From Tribonema minus (lineage: Eukaryota > Sar > Xanthophyceae > Tribonematales > Tribonemataceae), in assembly GCA_017506865.1 (NCBI GenBank), contig JAFCMP010000537.1:496001-560000 (forward strand): a DNA stretch of 64,000 nucleotides, in the 5' to 3' direction. Each line of letters begins with the position of its first letter. Position 1 is the first letter of the stretch. The position numbers and the translations under genes were made by a program. Under the pieces are notes generated by a model. The model was not told the origin of the DNA and did no database searches. It was given only the letters and a program-made list of their open reading frames with translations. Below are positions 1-10,030 of the stretch, one piece after another.

Positions 1-7
1 CGTAGCA

Positions 8-238
8 ATCTACATGCGGACCACAGTGGATCTGAAGATTACACGGCGTCTCTGCATCAGCTGCTAGCATCAGCCATAGCCATTGCACCAGGCACCGTCA
101 TGCTCATCGTGTACTTAGCAACACAGCGCTTAGGGAGCGCACAGCTGTGCAGGCTGTGTCTCGCAGTGGCAGCAGTGGAAAGGAGCGCCTTTGCGGCAAC
201 GCCCTGCTCAGGGAAGCCTTCAGGAAATGCAAGCCGGT
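8..238 (+). repeat. Left arm of an inverted repeat flanking an ankyrin gene
   Basis: About 230 bp that reappear, diverged but clearly alignable, in reverse complement at 2111-2348. Shared landmarks are GCGGACCACAGT, GAAGATTACACGGCGTC, CATGCTCAT and GGAAGCCTTCAG. This copy has stop codons; the right arm on the minus strand keeps a 101-codon open frame. The arms enclose the ankyrin gene at 1272-1790. They could be ends of a mobile cassette or inverted copies of another gene's exon. Confidence 0.75.
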
Positions 239-1270
239 GTGATGGCCCCTCTGCAAGGTGCAAGGGATAAGAAGTCGGCGTTGAATATTACATTGATCGC
301 GCACATTTCCACCTGCTGCAATGCTCCCCGTATGTTTGAGTCACGCACTGCATGTGGCAAAAAGCAGAGCCTCAGTATGGCAGAGCCTCAGGATGGCCTC
401 ACTGCTGTCGCTGCTGTTGCCATGTAGCCATATGCAGCCACTGGCAGCAGCGCAGGGAATAAGGAGCAAGGGCCTGCTGCAGATAGCCGCTTTCAAACCA
501 TTTGAAAGCAGTATTGGCACTGCCTGCGGTCATGGCATGCCAGAGCGTACTACCAGTAGTGCGGCAAGCTGACACTGTTGGCAAGCGCTGACAAGAACTT
601 GATTTAGGACCAGTCACTCACTTCAACCTCAACTCATGTGTTAGGGTTGAGGATCACTAGGTTTGCTGGTCAGGCCTACCGTACTTAAGTACTGTAGCAT
701 TGCACAAGAACTTTTGAAGTCGCTCGGCACCTAAGGGGCATATGAATTTTCCCATGCCCCACTTCTGGCGTACTAGCAGAACAATGGCCGTGACAGCAGC
801 CTGAGACATGAGCTTTCCAGACGACACCGTCTGGGCTGTATCTTGCCAAGTATCATAGGAACACAGCAGCACGCAGGCAAAATGTAAATGACGCACTGAG
901 GGTCACAAGAGCCTGTGCTGCATCCAAAAAAGTCGGGAATCCATTAGACTTGTGAGCCACTTGCAAGTGTTAACACACACGCTAGGATTCTCATCGTCGA
1001 TGCTGCTCCGCCGGGACTCACATAAGTTAAATGCAAGCACTGTGCCAGCAGTCATGAGTGCACGACACCGTCAGCCTGTCAGTCTGTTGCCGACACCGTG
1101 ACCGTGCTGCCGCGGCATCAAAGGCTGGAGCGGTGTGACCCCACAAAAAAAGGGGGGGATTCAGATGCGTATATATACTTATTACAGAGGTTGGAGTGAA
1201 TTCAAAGCAGTGCCCTGACGCACCTCAGCACTGCAAAGCACTCGGCGTGGCCATTGCGGCGGACCAAGTG
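239..1270. other. No gene seen
   Basis: I see only short unrelated open frames here and no recognisable domain, RNA or repeat. The stretch separates the left inverted-repeat arm from the 3' end of the ankyrin gene. Confidence 0.5.
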
Positions 1271-1271
1271 C

Positions 1272-1790
1272 TCAGGCTGCAGTATGGCCAGCATTGTTGA
1301 TGGCAGCCAGTTGAGCGGGCGCGTCCTGCTGGAGCAGCGCCTGGAGGCAGTCGGCGCGGCCATTGCCTACGGCATGCATCAGCGCCGCATTGCCGTCGCT
1401 GTCAACAGCCGCCAACTGGTCGGATGGATCGTGCCGCAGCAGGGCCTTGATGCAGTCGACATGGCCGTTGCGTGCGGCATACACGTGTGCTGTTGAGCCA
1501 TGTGGCGTAACAGCTGCCACCTGGGTGCATGCATCTTGCTGCAGCAGCGCCTCAACGCAATCGACGCGGTCGTAGGCAGCGGCGTACATCAGCGCTGTAA
1601 AGCCCTCGTTGTCGGCTGCCCGCAGCTGACTGGTTGCGTCTTGCAGCAGCAGTGCGGTGACGCAGTCGACGTGCCCCATGGCAGCAGCGCTCATTAGCGC
1701 CGTGGAGCCGCTGGCGGTGCGGGCCGCGAGCTGGCTAGGGCCGTTGTGCTGCAGCAGTGCTCTGACGCAGTTGGCGTGTGCGGCAGTCAC
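1272..1790 (-). CDS. Ankyrin-repeat protein, five repeats
   Basis: The open frame encodes five consecutive ~33-residue ankyrin units with the pattern TALM-AA--GHVDCV-ALLQ-DA--QLAA. It stops in the fifth unit at AGHTAA. The frame stays open upstream of the first ATG to about 1870 and would add a Ser/Gly/Cys-rich leader ending in NFHEAV. That leader resembles the leader of the larger ankyrin locus near 6060 (DLHDAV), so the true start may lie in an upstream exon or the gene may be 5'-incomplete. Ankyrin arrays bind proteins; no catalytic domain is visible. The gene is a shortened paralogue of the locus at 4485-6165 and lies between inverted repeats, which suggests a mobilised copy. Confidence 0.65.
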   Translation of the reverse strand: MTAAHANCVRALLQHNGPSQLAARTASGSTALMSAAAMGHVDCVTALLLQDATSQLRAADNEGFTALMYAAAYDRVDCVEALLQQDACTQVAAVTPHGSTAHVYAARNGHVDCIKALLRHDPSDQLAAVDSDGNAALMHAVGNGRADCLQALLQQDAPAQLAAINNAGHTAA

Positions 1791-1799
1791 CGCCTCGTG

Positions 1800-2110
1800 A
1801 AAATTGGAGCATCCGGAGCAGCTGCCTGATGATGACGTGTTGCCTCCTGCCCTGTCATGAGAGCGCCAGTTTCATCTGCGCAGAAAGGTGTCATACCAGT
1901 GGCTCGTTGATTTGCTTTTCTTGGTGATCATGCAGTGAGTGCTGTGTTGGTGGCAGGGCCTCAACCAGCAGCAGCGCCACACCATTTACAAGCAGTCATG
2001 CAAGGCAATCATCACTCTTAAGTTCTTATTTCAAATCGTGTGAGGCCTGCATAGGGGCAGCGTACCTCGCGTAACAACAGCATCTGGCGGGCCACCACGA
2101 TCTCTCCTCA
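1800..2110. other. Upstream flank of the ankyrin gene
   Basis: No gene or repeat seen. It should contain the promoter of the minus-strand ankyrin gene if that gene is expressed, but I can point to no motif. Confidence 0.4.
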
Positions 2111-2348
2111 AACCCGCTTGCATTTTCTGAAGGCTTCCCTGCAGCATGGCGTCATCACAACCAAGCTTCTCTCCACTGCTGCCACTGCGAGACGCAGCCT
2201 GCACAACGGCGCGCTCCCTGAGCGCTGTTGCGCGTCTGGATGTATAATGAGCATGACGCTGTTGCCTGGTGCGATGGGTGTGGCTAACGCTGATGCAGTG
2301 ACGCCGTGTAATCTTCACCTCTACTGTGGTCCGCATGCATGTAGGTTA
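2111..2348 (-). repeat. Right arm of an inverted repeat flanking an ankyrin gene
   Basis: Reverse-complement counterpart of 8-238. On the minus strand it lies in a 101-codon open frame (2031-2336) containing QAASRSGSSGEK and GSLQKMQAG. The short stretch encoding QAASRS recurs at about 9036-9055 and, in weaker form, near 9190, so part of the arm is also dispersed. Confidence 0.75.
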
Positions 2349-2613
2349 CCACGGTGTCGCAGGGCTCGGTGATGTCGCTGCAGCTGCTGTACTATCAACC
2401 TTGACTGCCAGCGCAGGCTTGTGCGTGTCATTTCGTTCATCACAGACCTTCACGGTTGAACTTGAACCAGAAAAAAACTGCCCGCGAGCTGTGAGCACAA
2501 GCAATCTGGGCCTGACGGGTATGCGGCAGGTAGCTTTGTACGGGGCAATTCCAGTCGCTGCAGAAGTCAAAGAAGCCGCCGCGTTCGGCGCCCCGTATAG
2601 CGCATCATGACAG
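2349..2613 (+). other. Open frame of unknown status
   Basis: A plus-strand open frame covers 2326-2610 (94 codons, Ala/Val-rich, ending EAAAFGAPYSAS). Its composition is protein-like but nothing is recognisable. It lies just upstream of the short exons around the introner-like element and could be an earlier exon of the same gene. Confidence 0.25.
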
Positions 2614-2716
2614 CTCATGGTCGAGGAGCTGCCGCGCTTCTTGGCACCCCACGCGCAGCTGGAGCAAGCCATGAAAGCGCGCTCATGTCGAAGGCAGCGC
2701 GGAGCAGCTGACGAAC

Positions 2717-3156
2717 ATGCGCGTGATCATCGCCACCCCGCAGGATGTCGCGCTCTACGACGCGGCCAGCATCCTGAGAACTTGGAGTGTGCGATGCAAC
2801 GCATCCCCTGGTACCTGCACGACATTAATGCATCTCGGTACCTGCACGACGTAACATAACATCAACATACATAACATTAACATTAACATAACATAACATT
2901 AACGTCGTGCAGGTTCCTGCACGACATTAAGGTCGTGCAGGTACGTCGTGCAGGTACCTGCACGACATTAACGTCGTGCAGGTACCGAGATGCATTGCAT
3001 TGACAACTCCTGGGCGCACAGAAGGTCGCCACGGCCGAGCTCGCGCTGCTCGCCGTCCACGAGCAGCATGTCGCACAAGCTGCCACGCAGGCGTACCCGG
3101 AGAGCGCAGCCGTGAAAAAATCTTGCACCCCTGTTGGGAGCAGCAGCATGCGTTGA
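2717..3156 (+). CDS. Small hypothetical gene, two exons split by an introner-like element
   Basis: Exon A (2717-2788) reads MRVIIATPQDVALYDAASIL and on to RTWS. Exon B (3022-3156) starts KVATAELALLAVHEQHVAQ and stops at 3154-3156. The interval 2789-3021 begins GT and ends AG, and removing it keeps phase 0, giving 68 residues. Exon A's frame is open upstream to a TGA at 2672, so earlier exons are possible; an overlapping frame at 2614-2680 (VEELPRFLAPHAQLEQA) also looks coding. After an A-run at 3115-3120 a different frame (LAPLLGAAACVDVAVAQGG) looks coding too, so an indel there is possible. I recognise no family. What supports a gene is the reading quality on both sides and the in-frame splice. 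Confidence 0.35.
2789..3021 (+). mobile_element. Introner-like element with inverted-repeat ends and GT...AG termini
   Basis: 233 bp. The left end starts GTGCGATGCAACGCATC. The right end is a close match to the 49-bp inverted repeat that bounds 59458-62318 and finishes in CGCACAG. The left end lacks about 13 bp of that repeat. Inside are alternating copies of CTGCACGAC and GTCGTGCAG in both orientations around an AT-rich core of ACATAAC/ACATTAAC units, which could fold into several hairpins. The ends coincide with usable splice sites between in-frame exons, as known for introners derived from DNA transposons. That it is spliced is my inference. Confidence 0.6.
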
Positions 3157-3159
3157 TGT

Positions 3160-3790
3160 CGCCGTCGCGCAAGGTGGGACTCCCCCGCTTGCGGCGCTTG
3201 CAGCGTGTACTGCTGCCACAGCCGCAGCAGCAGGGACAGCAGCAGCAGCGGCAGCAGCGGGCATCGCGGGTATTAGCACGTGCTGATGCAGGCAAGCCAT
3301 AGGCTGACGTGGTGAGGTGTATGCAACATGCATGCGTGCCTGTGGGACGCCGCGACATTGCTGCATGCGAATGTTTTTGGGGCGGTGCTTCATGTGCCGC
3401 GATAAGTGCTGCAGTGCGTTGTCAGCACCAACAGCATTCGCGCCGACATCAATGCAAGGACGGCGCCGCCGCACATGTGCCGCTCGACGCCAGCGGTGGC
3501 AGACGTGAGGGAGGAGTCGCTCGCAGCATGCCATTGGATCGCTGCTGCTGTGGCTGCAGCGGCGGAGCAGCAGGCCCCGCCACCGCCGCAAGACGTTGCA
3601 CCCAGTTGCACCAGCACCGCCTGCAGCGCCGGCGGCTGCAGCGCCGCCGGCCGCAGCGCCAGTGTTGGCGAAGCCTGCTGCTGCTGCGCTGCCGCTGCCG
3701 GCGGCGCCGCCGCCGCAGGACATACCCTACTTCTAACCCCAACCCTAACCACAACCCTATGTCTGCTGCGCCTGCTGCTCAGCAGCTGCC
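3160..3790. other. GC-rich Ala/Arg-coding low-complexity block
   Basis: GCA/GCC/GGC-rich sequence is open in several frames on both strands (up to 251 codons at 2968-3723 minus; 165 at 3309-3806 plus). That pattern is expected from low-complexity GC-rich DNA, so I do not choose a frame. The plus frame at 3406-3810 contains a more varied stretch (STNSIRADINARTAPPHMC) and is the best candidate. The block ends in degenerate CCCTAACC-type repeats at 3733-3757. Confidence 0.3.
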
Positions 3791-3799
3791 ACTGCTGCC

Positions 3800-4330
3800 G
3801 ATATGAATAGCTTATGGAGTTTCTTAGGGCGGAAGATATTGATCAGGCATTCAATTTGCATAGCACTTCCACTGGCAGATGTCAATTATCAATTTAGGCA
3901 GGTATGTGCATACACACAAGCAAAGTTCAGATATGCTTGCAAAAAAAAATACATGCACATGCACAGCACATGGACACTATGCCATGCAAGCAGAAACGAG
4001 TATGCACACACAGATGCCATGGGCTAAAATCCACCACAACCCAACTTGCTGGTATACAGTATATATTTCAATACACCTATGCCTTCCGCAATGTGCCCTG
4101 GATGGAGCTTGCATGACTAGTGGTGCATGTTGCATATTGGCCGTGCAGCATGCAGGCCCTGTGCTACCCCTGCCACACTGTATACACCTTGCAATCCGTT
4201 ACATACACAAAGACCTTGCATGACTAGTGATGCATACTGCATAATGGCCCCTGCAGCAGACCCTATGCTATCCCTGTCATACTATGTACACCTTGCCTTG
4301 CATCTCATACACATACGTTAGCACCCTTAC
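3800..4330. other. Intergenic, AT-richer, with a short direct duplication
   Basis: No gene seen. Two related segments (about 4094-4205 and 4210-4315) share CTTGCATGACTAGTGRTGCAT, then a GGCC...GCAGCA box, CCCTGYCATACT and a TACACCTTGC tail. This is a local tandem duplication with a period of about 110 bp. Confidence 0.5.
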
Positions 4331-4484
4331 TAATAGGCTTGATCATCACCGGCACCCGGTCTGGCTGGCCTGACATGATGCAACTTCTTCTTGCTCCACG
4401 CCATCAGTGACTGCCATGAGTCCATTTGAACTTGAAGTTGTGCCCCTGACCTCCGCGCTCGCCGCAAGCTGAAGCGGCGGTCCA

Positions 4485-6165
4485 TCAAACAAGGCAAGGG
4501 TCCCGATGGATGCGCCCTGCCTGAACCAGCTCCTTGACGCACTTGGCGTGGCCTTTGCGAGAGGCGCACCTCAGCACTGTGCAGCCCCCGTCGTTGACGG
4601 CCTTCAGCTGACGCGATGCGCCGCGCCGCAGCAGCGCTACGATGCAGTCGACATGACCGTTCTCTGCGGCAAGCATCAGCGCTGAGGCGCCATAGCCGTT
4701 GACCGCCGCAAGCTGGCTGAGCGCATTGTGCTGAAGCAGAGCGTTAACGCAGTCGACGTGGCCATTGGCTGCGGCGTACATCAGCGCTGTGCGGTCGATA
4801 TCATCGACAGCCGCCACCTGCATAGATCCGCAGCAGCTGAGCAGCGCCACGACGCAGTCTGCGTGGCCTGCATCCGCTGCGAACATGAGCGCTGTACAGC
4901 CGTCGCCGTCAACAGCCGCGAGCTGACTGGCGGGGTGCTCCTGCAGCAGCGCCTCGACGAAGTCGGCTTGGCCTCTGGAGGCGGCGCGCATCAGCGCCGT
5001 GGAGCCGTCACGCGCGACGGCCGCCAGCTGATTGAACGCGTACTGCTGCAGCAGCGCCGTTACACAGTCCACTTGACCGTCACACAGTCCACTTGACCGT
5101 CGTCGCACGCGCACATCAGCGCGCTGCGGCCGATGCCGTCGATGGCCACCAGTTGACTGTATGCGTCGCGCTGGAGCAGCGCCGTGACGCAATTGGCGTG
5201 GCCGCTCGCAGCAGCATGCATCAGCGCCGTGAACTCGATGCTGCTGACCGCCGCCAGCTGGCTGCATGCGTGCTGCTGAAGCAGTGCACTGACGCAGTCA
5301 GCGCGGCCCTCGCCTGCTACAAGCATCAGCGCTGTGCGGCCAAGGAAATCGGCGGCACTCAACTGACGGGATGCATCCTGCTGCAGCAGCGCCTTGACGC
5401 AGTTGATGTGGCCGTTGAAGGATGCGCACATGAGTGCTGTAGAGCCAACGCTGTTGACTGCCTTCAGCTGCTTGGACGCGTACTGCTGCAGCAGCGCCTC
5501 GACGCAGTCAACGTGGCCGTTGAAAGCGGCGTGCATCAGCGCTGTGAACCCGTCGCTGTCGACTGCCTTAAGCTGCCTGGGTGCGTGCTGCTGCAGCAGC
5601 GTCTTGACGCAGTCCTCGTGGCCGTCAGTGCGGCGAGCATCAGCGCCGTGCAGCGGTCATTGTTGGCGGGCACCAGCTGAGCGGATGCCTGTTGCTGCAG
5701 CAGCGCCTTGATGCAGTTCACATGGCCGTTGCGTGCGGCATGCATGAGCGCTGTGGAGCCATCGTTGTCTGCGGCTGCTAGCTGGGTCGACGCGTCTTGC
5801 TGGAGCAGCACCTTGACACCGTCAATGTGGCCGTTGGCTGCGGCACACATGAGCGCTGCGAGGCCAAGGCCGAGGCTGTCGGTGGTCGCTAGCTGGCTAG
5901 GTGCGTCCTCCTTAAGCAGCGCCTCGACGCAGTCGACATGGACGCTCTCACAGGCGCACATGAGTGCCGTAAAGCCGTCGCTGTCGACCACCTTCAGGTG
6001 ACTGGGTGCGGCTTGCAGGAGCAGCGCCTTGATGCAGTACGCGTGGCCGGCAGTCACAGCATCGTGCAGGTCGCAGCATCGTGAGCAGCTGGCTGCCACC
6101 ACAATCTGCCCCTGTATGCCAGGACCGGCATTCCCTGTGCAGATTGATGCGACGGCAGGGTACAC
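4485..6165 (-). pseudogene. Ankyrin-repeat gene, about 15 repeats, frame broken twice
   Basis: Read on the minus strand, about 15 consecutive ankyrin units run from DLHDAVTAGHAYC near 6060 to GHAKCVKELVQAGR near 4540. Two breaks split the array into three open frames. The first is a net 1-bp loss at 5624-5629, where a unit has LAA followed by GHEDC one base short. The second is an exact 20-bp tandem duplication (5063-5082 and 5083-5102, 19/20 identical) after GQVDCV. The units on both sides keep full ankyrin consensus, so decay is recent or the 1-bp break is a sequencing error. The leader (residues 1-35 of the 5536-6165 frame) is Cys/Ser-rich with no clear signal. It is divergent from the Cys-rich frame at 6299, with about 130 bp between. 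Confidence 0.7.
5063..5102. repeat. 20-bp tandem duplication that shifts the ankyrin frame
   Basis: The unit CACAGTCCACTTGACCGTC(A/G) occurs twice back to back. Neighbouring ankyrin units have it once, so it is an insertion of 20 bp (two modulo three). Confidence 0.9.
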
Positions 6166-6298
6166 TCAGATGATTGCATTATGTGATAAAGTACATCGCC
6201 GGCGCAGTGACCTCGGTTGGCAGCGCCAAACATATAAGCACATAATAGCCCTCCGGGCTGGGGGAGAGTCCTAGGGACACAAGCAGATAGAGTGCACC

Positions 6299-7012
6299 AT
6301 GGTGCTACAGAAAGCGACAAGAGTATTGTGTTTGCTCACACGCTGTGGAAATTTAATGTCAGGGATGTTGTATTGCAAACTATGTTGGAAAGCTAGCCAT
6401 GCAGACAGGCACACCGTTGTCAATGCATGCACAGCAGCCGAGGAAGCAGGGGACACAGGAGGCGGCACATGTGACAATGTGTACAAATGCCCAAAAGCTG
6501 GTTGCAAAACAACACGGGAGCATCACCTTCCCCCTAAAACTTGCGCGACTCCACTGAGTTCTGTATTGACTGCTCCACCGCTTGGGGTTATCAAAGGCAT
6601 AACTACACCCGATGGTGCTTCATTGCACACTGCAGTTGTGTATGTTGGCAAGCATGGCAAAGCAGGAGTTCAGAAAAACAATGTAACATTGTATGTCATG
6701 GTCAATGATACCACATTATGTAGCTTTAAGCACATACACTGTCCAGAGGAATGCACTTACTCCATGCAGGTTTCTTGGCAGTGGCAGAAGTGTGCTAACA
6801 CGTCCTGCTGTGCCAGCTTAGTCTGCGCCTCAGCTGCTCACATACCACATGATGCTGTTGACACCAGCCTGAGTGCGTCGTTGGTATCACCTGGCCTCAT
6901 GAAGAATGCATTACCAGGCACCTGCTGCCAGATGGCAGTCCAATGCTCACGAGTCGCCAAGTCGACCGAGCACAACTTGCTGCGTGCTCACTGCATACAT
7001 GATCCAGTTTGA
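6299..7012 (+). CDS. Cys-rich hypothetical protein, 237 residues
   Basis: A single open frame with an ATG in good context (CACCATGG). The protein is Cys-rich throughout. It has an early CKLCW pair and a cluster YKCPKAGCKTTREHH that resembles half of a zinc-binding site (C-x4-C-x4-HH). It has no convincing signal peptide or membrane segment and I recognise no family. The last third overlaps the first of a series of repeated GTCGCCAAGTC motifs (6951 onward), so the true 3' end may be a splice site rather than the stop at 7012. Confidence 0.4.
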   Translation: MVLQKATRVLCLLTRCGNLMSGMLYCKLCWKASHADRHTVVNACTAAEEAGDTGGGTCDNVYKCPKAGCKTTREHHLPPKTCATPLSSVLTAPPLGVIKGITTPDGASLHTAVVYVGKHGKAGVQKNNVTLYVMVNDTTLCSFKHIHCPEECTYSMQVSWQWQKCANTSCCASLVCASAAHIPHDAVDTSLSASLVSPGLMKNALPGTCCQMAVQCSRVAKSTEHNLLRAHCIHDPV

Positions 7013-7720
7013 CAGCATGCACAGGCAGCTCTGCAAGCCTCGCGTCATCAGCTGCAGCCAGCCCAGGCCAGTCGCTGTTGCAAACAGTTGGCAACTTGAA
7101 ATACCAGCCATGAAAATTCATGACTGATGGGTCGCCAAGTCAATCGATCGCAGTCTTCTGCCTGCTTACTGCCTCATTTGACAGCATGCGGCTCTGCAAG
7201 CCTCAGGCTTGTATGTTGAATCATGGCTCCAGCTTCAGCCAGCCAGGCCAGTCACCATTGCGAACAGTTTGGCAAGCACCACACATGGAGGTTCATTGCT
7301 GACGAGTCGCCAAATCAACCGACCACAATTTGCTGCATATCTGCATGTCACCTTGACCACCAGTGTCGTCCTCCTGCTCGTCGAGTAGCTTAACTTGGTC
7401 TTTTCTGCAGCAGCCCATTGTCGGAACACGACGCGCTTCGTCGTCAAGGCAGCCCACGCCATCGGTACAGCTTGCTCAACAGTTGCACTGGGGCTTATGC
7501 TGGCAGACGTGTACTGAGTAGCTGGCTGAGCCTGATCACCTTGTTCACAAGCCACACCAACGTTGCTTCCCTGCCATGGGTTGTATTTGCCGTAGTTAAC
7601 GCCAGCACTTGCTGCCACACGTGGCTCAGCGCTACTTGCCGTGAAGCAAGGGTTGATTGCTGATGGGTCGCCAAGTCAACTGACCAAAAATTGCTGCACA
7701 TCTGCATCTTACCTTAACCC
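6945..7720. repeat. Repeated GTCGCCAARTC motif, four copies
   Basis: The consensus GRGTCGCCAARTCRAYCGACC followed by a T-rich CTTGCTGC segment occurs near 6950, 7128, 7303 and 7664. The first three are spaced about 175 bp. The last two precede the two halves of the larger duplication at 7350-8030. The role is unknown. Confidence 0.6.
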
Positions 7721-8030
7721 CCAGTATTTTGCTCCTCCTGCTAGTCGAGTAGCATTACCTTGTTCTTGCCTGCAGCAACACGACAAGCTCCGTCCATCCA
7801 GGCAGCCCACGCCATGGGTACAGCTTGCTCAACAGCTGCACTGGGGCTTATGCTGGCAGACACGTATAGCAGCTGAGCCTTGACATGATCAGTTAGTTCA
7901 CAAGCCACACCAAGTTGCTGCGTCCCCGCCATGCATGAGTTGTATTTGCCGTAGTCAGCGCCAGCACTTGCTGCCACACGTGACTCAGCACTGCTTACCG
8001 TGAAGCAAGGACTGTCGCTACACCTCACTC
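7350..8030 (-). repeat. Tandem duplication of an unknown coding-like segment, ~362 bp period
   Basis: Two head-to-tail copies (about 7350-7665 and 7712-8025). On the minus strand both encode a related peptide containing VAASAG--YGKYN, then a GVACE segment, then SASISPSA-VEQAVPMAWAA. Nonsynonymous and in-frame differences between copies suggest both were once coding. Possibly duplicated exons of one gene; family unrecognised. Confidence 0.6.
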
Positions 8031-8039
8031 GGCACGTGC

Positions 8040-8840
8040 TCTCGTGCTGCGTTTGGGCAGGCTCCGCTGTGTTCTCCGCGAGCTGTCCGCGCGGGGGCTG
8101 CTCCTTCTTGTTGCACGCGTCTATTCTTTGAGCTAGGCTCAGCCGCTCACCACTTGCTACAGGGTCACCAAACTCTGCTCGCGCCAGCTTGTCCTCAGCC
8201 GGCTGTTCATGATGTGACTTGAATACCGGCGATTATACGGGTTTTCGGTGGACACACTCTTTTAATCCGAATAAACCCTGTTTTTGAGGCTTTGTAATTA
8301 CCCACAGCATCACACAAATGGTCTGCTGCAGATCTGTTGCATCATCATGATACCTAACAGAACTGTCTGTACCATGCACCAAACAGGATGAGAAACAGGC
8401 TTTCAGTTCAGAAGTTACTGCGATTTTGGGTCTTTTGCACGATGTGCAAACGGAGACCTAGTGACTTCGTCTCTAGGAAAATACTCTAGTTCTTCAATCC
8501 TCAGTCATGCAAGGCATCATTCCTGGATGGTGAGCTCAGGCATGGCATTTTTACCAGCAAAAACGCTGATGCTGAGCAAACCGTTCTTGCTGACGGAGAC
8601 TGCTGTACGCTGCTGCACAGGGCGCACAGACTGCAGTGAGATAAGCAGGGCGGCGCCTATATCTAAACATCACAACGCACACGCATCAACTAGTGCTCGA
8701 ACACGAGGATCAAATGAGGCTTAGCCGTACTTGAGCGTTATTTCTATCTAGCAGCATAGTCATAATGGGCACCGGACTCTATGTAGGCCAAACCAGCTAC
8801 CATGGACATTCACACAACCACCTTGCCCGCCAGCGAAGGA
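8040..8840. other. No gene seen
   Basis: Only short open frames. No repeat family member, RNA or domain recognised. Confidence 0.4.
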
Positions 8841-8845
8841 TGCCA

Positions 8846-9253
8846 TTAACTGCAGCGTTCAAGTTGCGTCAGCTGGGAGATAGATGCTCTGGGTGTTATA
8901 TTGCCTGCATATTCAAGAATCCGACTCTGGGCCTGGCCACACGAAGCTTGGCTATGCGGCGTACCTGCTGACAGAGCTGCAGGCGAGCCTTCCGTCTCCA
9001 TCACGTCACCGCCGTCAGGCTGCACGCCTTCAGTGCAGCTGCGAGACGCAGCCTGCACGGCATCATGCCCATTCGGCGTTGCCATGCGCTTGGGCGTGTG
9101 CTCAGCTGATGAAAGAGCCTGCTGCGCTGGCTTGCGTTTGAGAGGCGTTGTGTCACCGCGGTCCTCCGAGTCGTGTCCATCACCGCTGCGAGACGCAACC
9201 TGCGCATGGAGACTCTTGGCTACAGGGGTGGCGCAGCGGTCCTGGGCCTCCAT
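8846..9253 (-). CDS. Possible nuclear protein exon, 135 codons
   Basis: ATG-initiated frame, hydrophilic. It contains TTPLKRKPAQQ and EHTPKRMATP, two proline-directed S/T-P sites next to basic clusters, typical of a nuclear-localised CDK or MAPK substrate. Two related VQAASRS/QVASRS segments match the peptide in the inverted repeat at 2111-2348. No domain is recognisable and the frame may be one exon of a larger gene. Confidence 0.35.
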   Translation of the reverse strand: MEAQDRCATPVAKSLHAQVASRSGDGHDSEDRGDTTPLKRKPAQQALSSAEHTPKRMATPNGHDAVQAASRSCTEGVQPDGGDVMETEGSPAALSAGTPHSQASCGQAQSRILEYAGNITPRASISQLTQLERCS

Positions 9254-9259
9254 GGGCTC

Positions 9260-10030
9260 GAGAACGTAATGTGATTCAGGCCTAGAAGCTGGTTGACTCC
9301 GTGCGCACGGGGCGCGTCACGTCGTTCCTGAACTTCAACCAACGTCGTTCCTGAACTTCAACCAAGAAAAAGATACTCAAAACATTGTGCGCGCCGCGCT
9401 GCGTTTGGTCTGGGCCACCAAGTTGCTCCAGCTTGGTGTGCCTCTTAGCAGTAGCACTTCAATCGAAGTTGCCCTGTAGCCGCCAACACAAGGTGTAACG
9501 AAGCCAGATGCTTGCCCACAAGTTGGTTTTTTGCTCACAGAGGCATCCGCAAACCACTGTCTCAGTGCAGTGCGCACAGCATTCTGCAAGTTTCTCCTTT
9601 TTGAGGCGACGAGAGCACTGTGAAGTCTTTGTTTTACACCTGAAGTTCAGACTGCGTCGCTGCATTGTTGCACAGATCGGTGGATGAGCCACAGGCAATG
9701 CAGATGCGACACGTGCCATTTTGTGGGACCACCGACTTAAGCTGGCACAGAGCCTCAGAAGCCTCAAGTACACTCGCAGAGCATGCGCTCAATTGACAGC
9801 AGATGCACTGAATTCGCACAATGCAGTCTGCAAAGCAAATGAGCGCGCAGTAGCAGAATGAAGGCATGCAGCCGCTGCTCTCGCGTTGTGCATTCACTGC
9901 GTGCAGTTGCGGTCATTTTGCCTGTTCTGGGGACACTAACAAGCAGTGCATCGCCATCGCCAGCGCCAGCGCCACAACAGCGCAATAACCAAGACAAGGA
10001 TGCGCCCCGGCGGTGCCGAGGCAGTTATGG
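9260..10030. other. 3' flank of the kinase gene
   Basis: No gene recognised. On the minus strand a TGTAA, the usual chlorophyte polyadenylation signal, lies at 9634-9638, about 395 bp past the kinase stop. Minus-strand frames over 9459-9897 are Cys-rich but show no family features. Confidence 0.35.

Noticed and set aside
2968..3723. 251-codon minus-strand ORF
   Set aside because: It is mostly Ala/Gly and Arg low complexity and crosses the right end of the introner-like element. It is better explained by composition.
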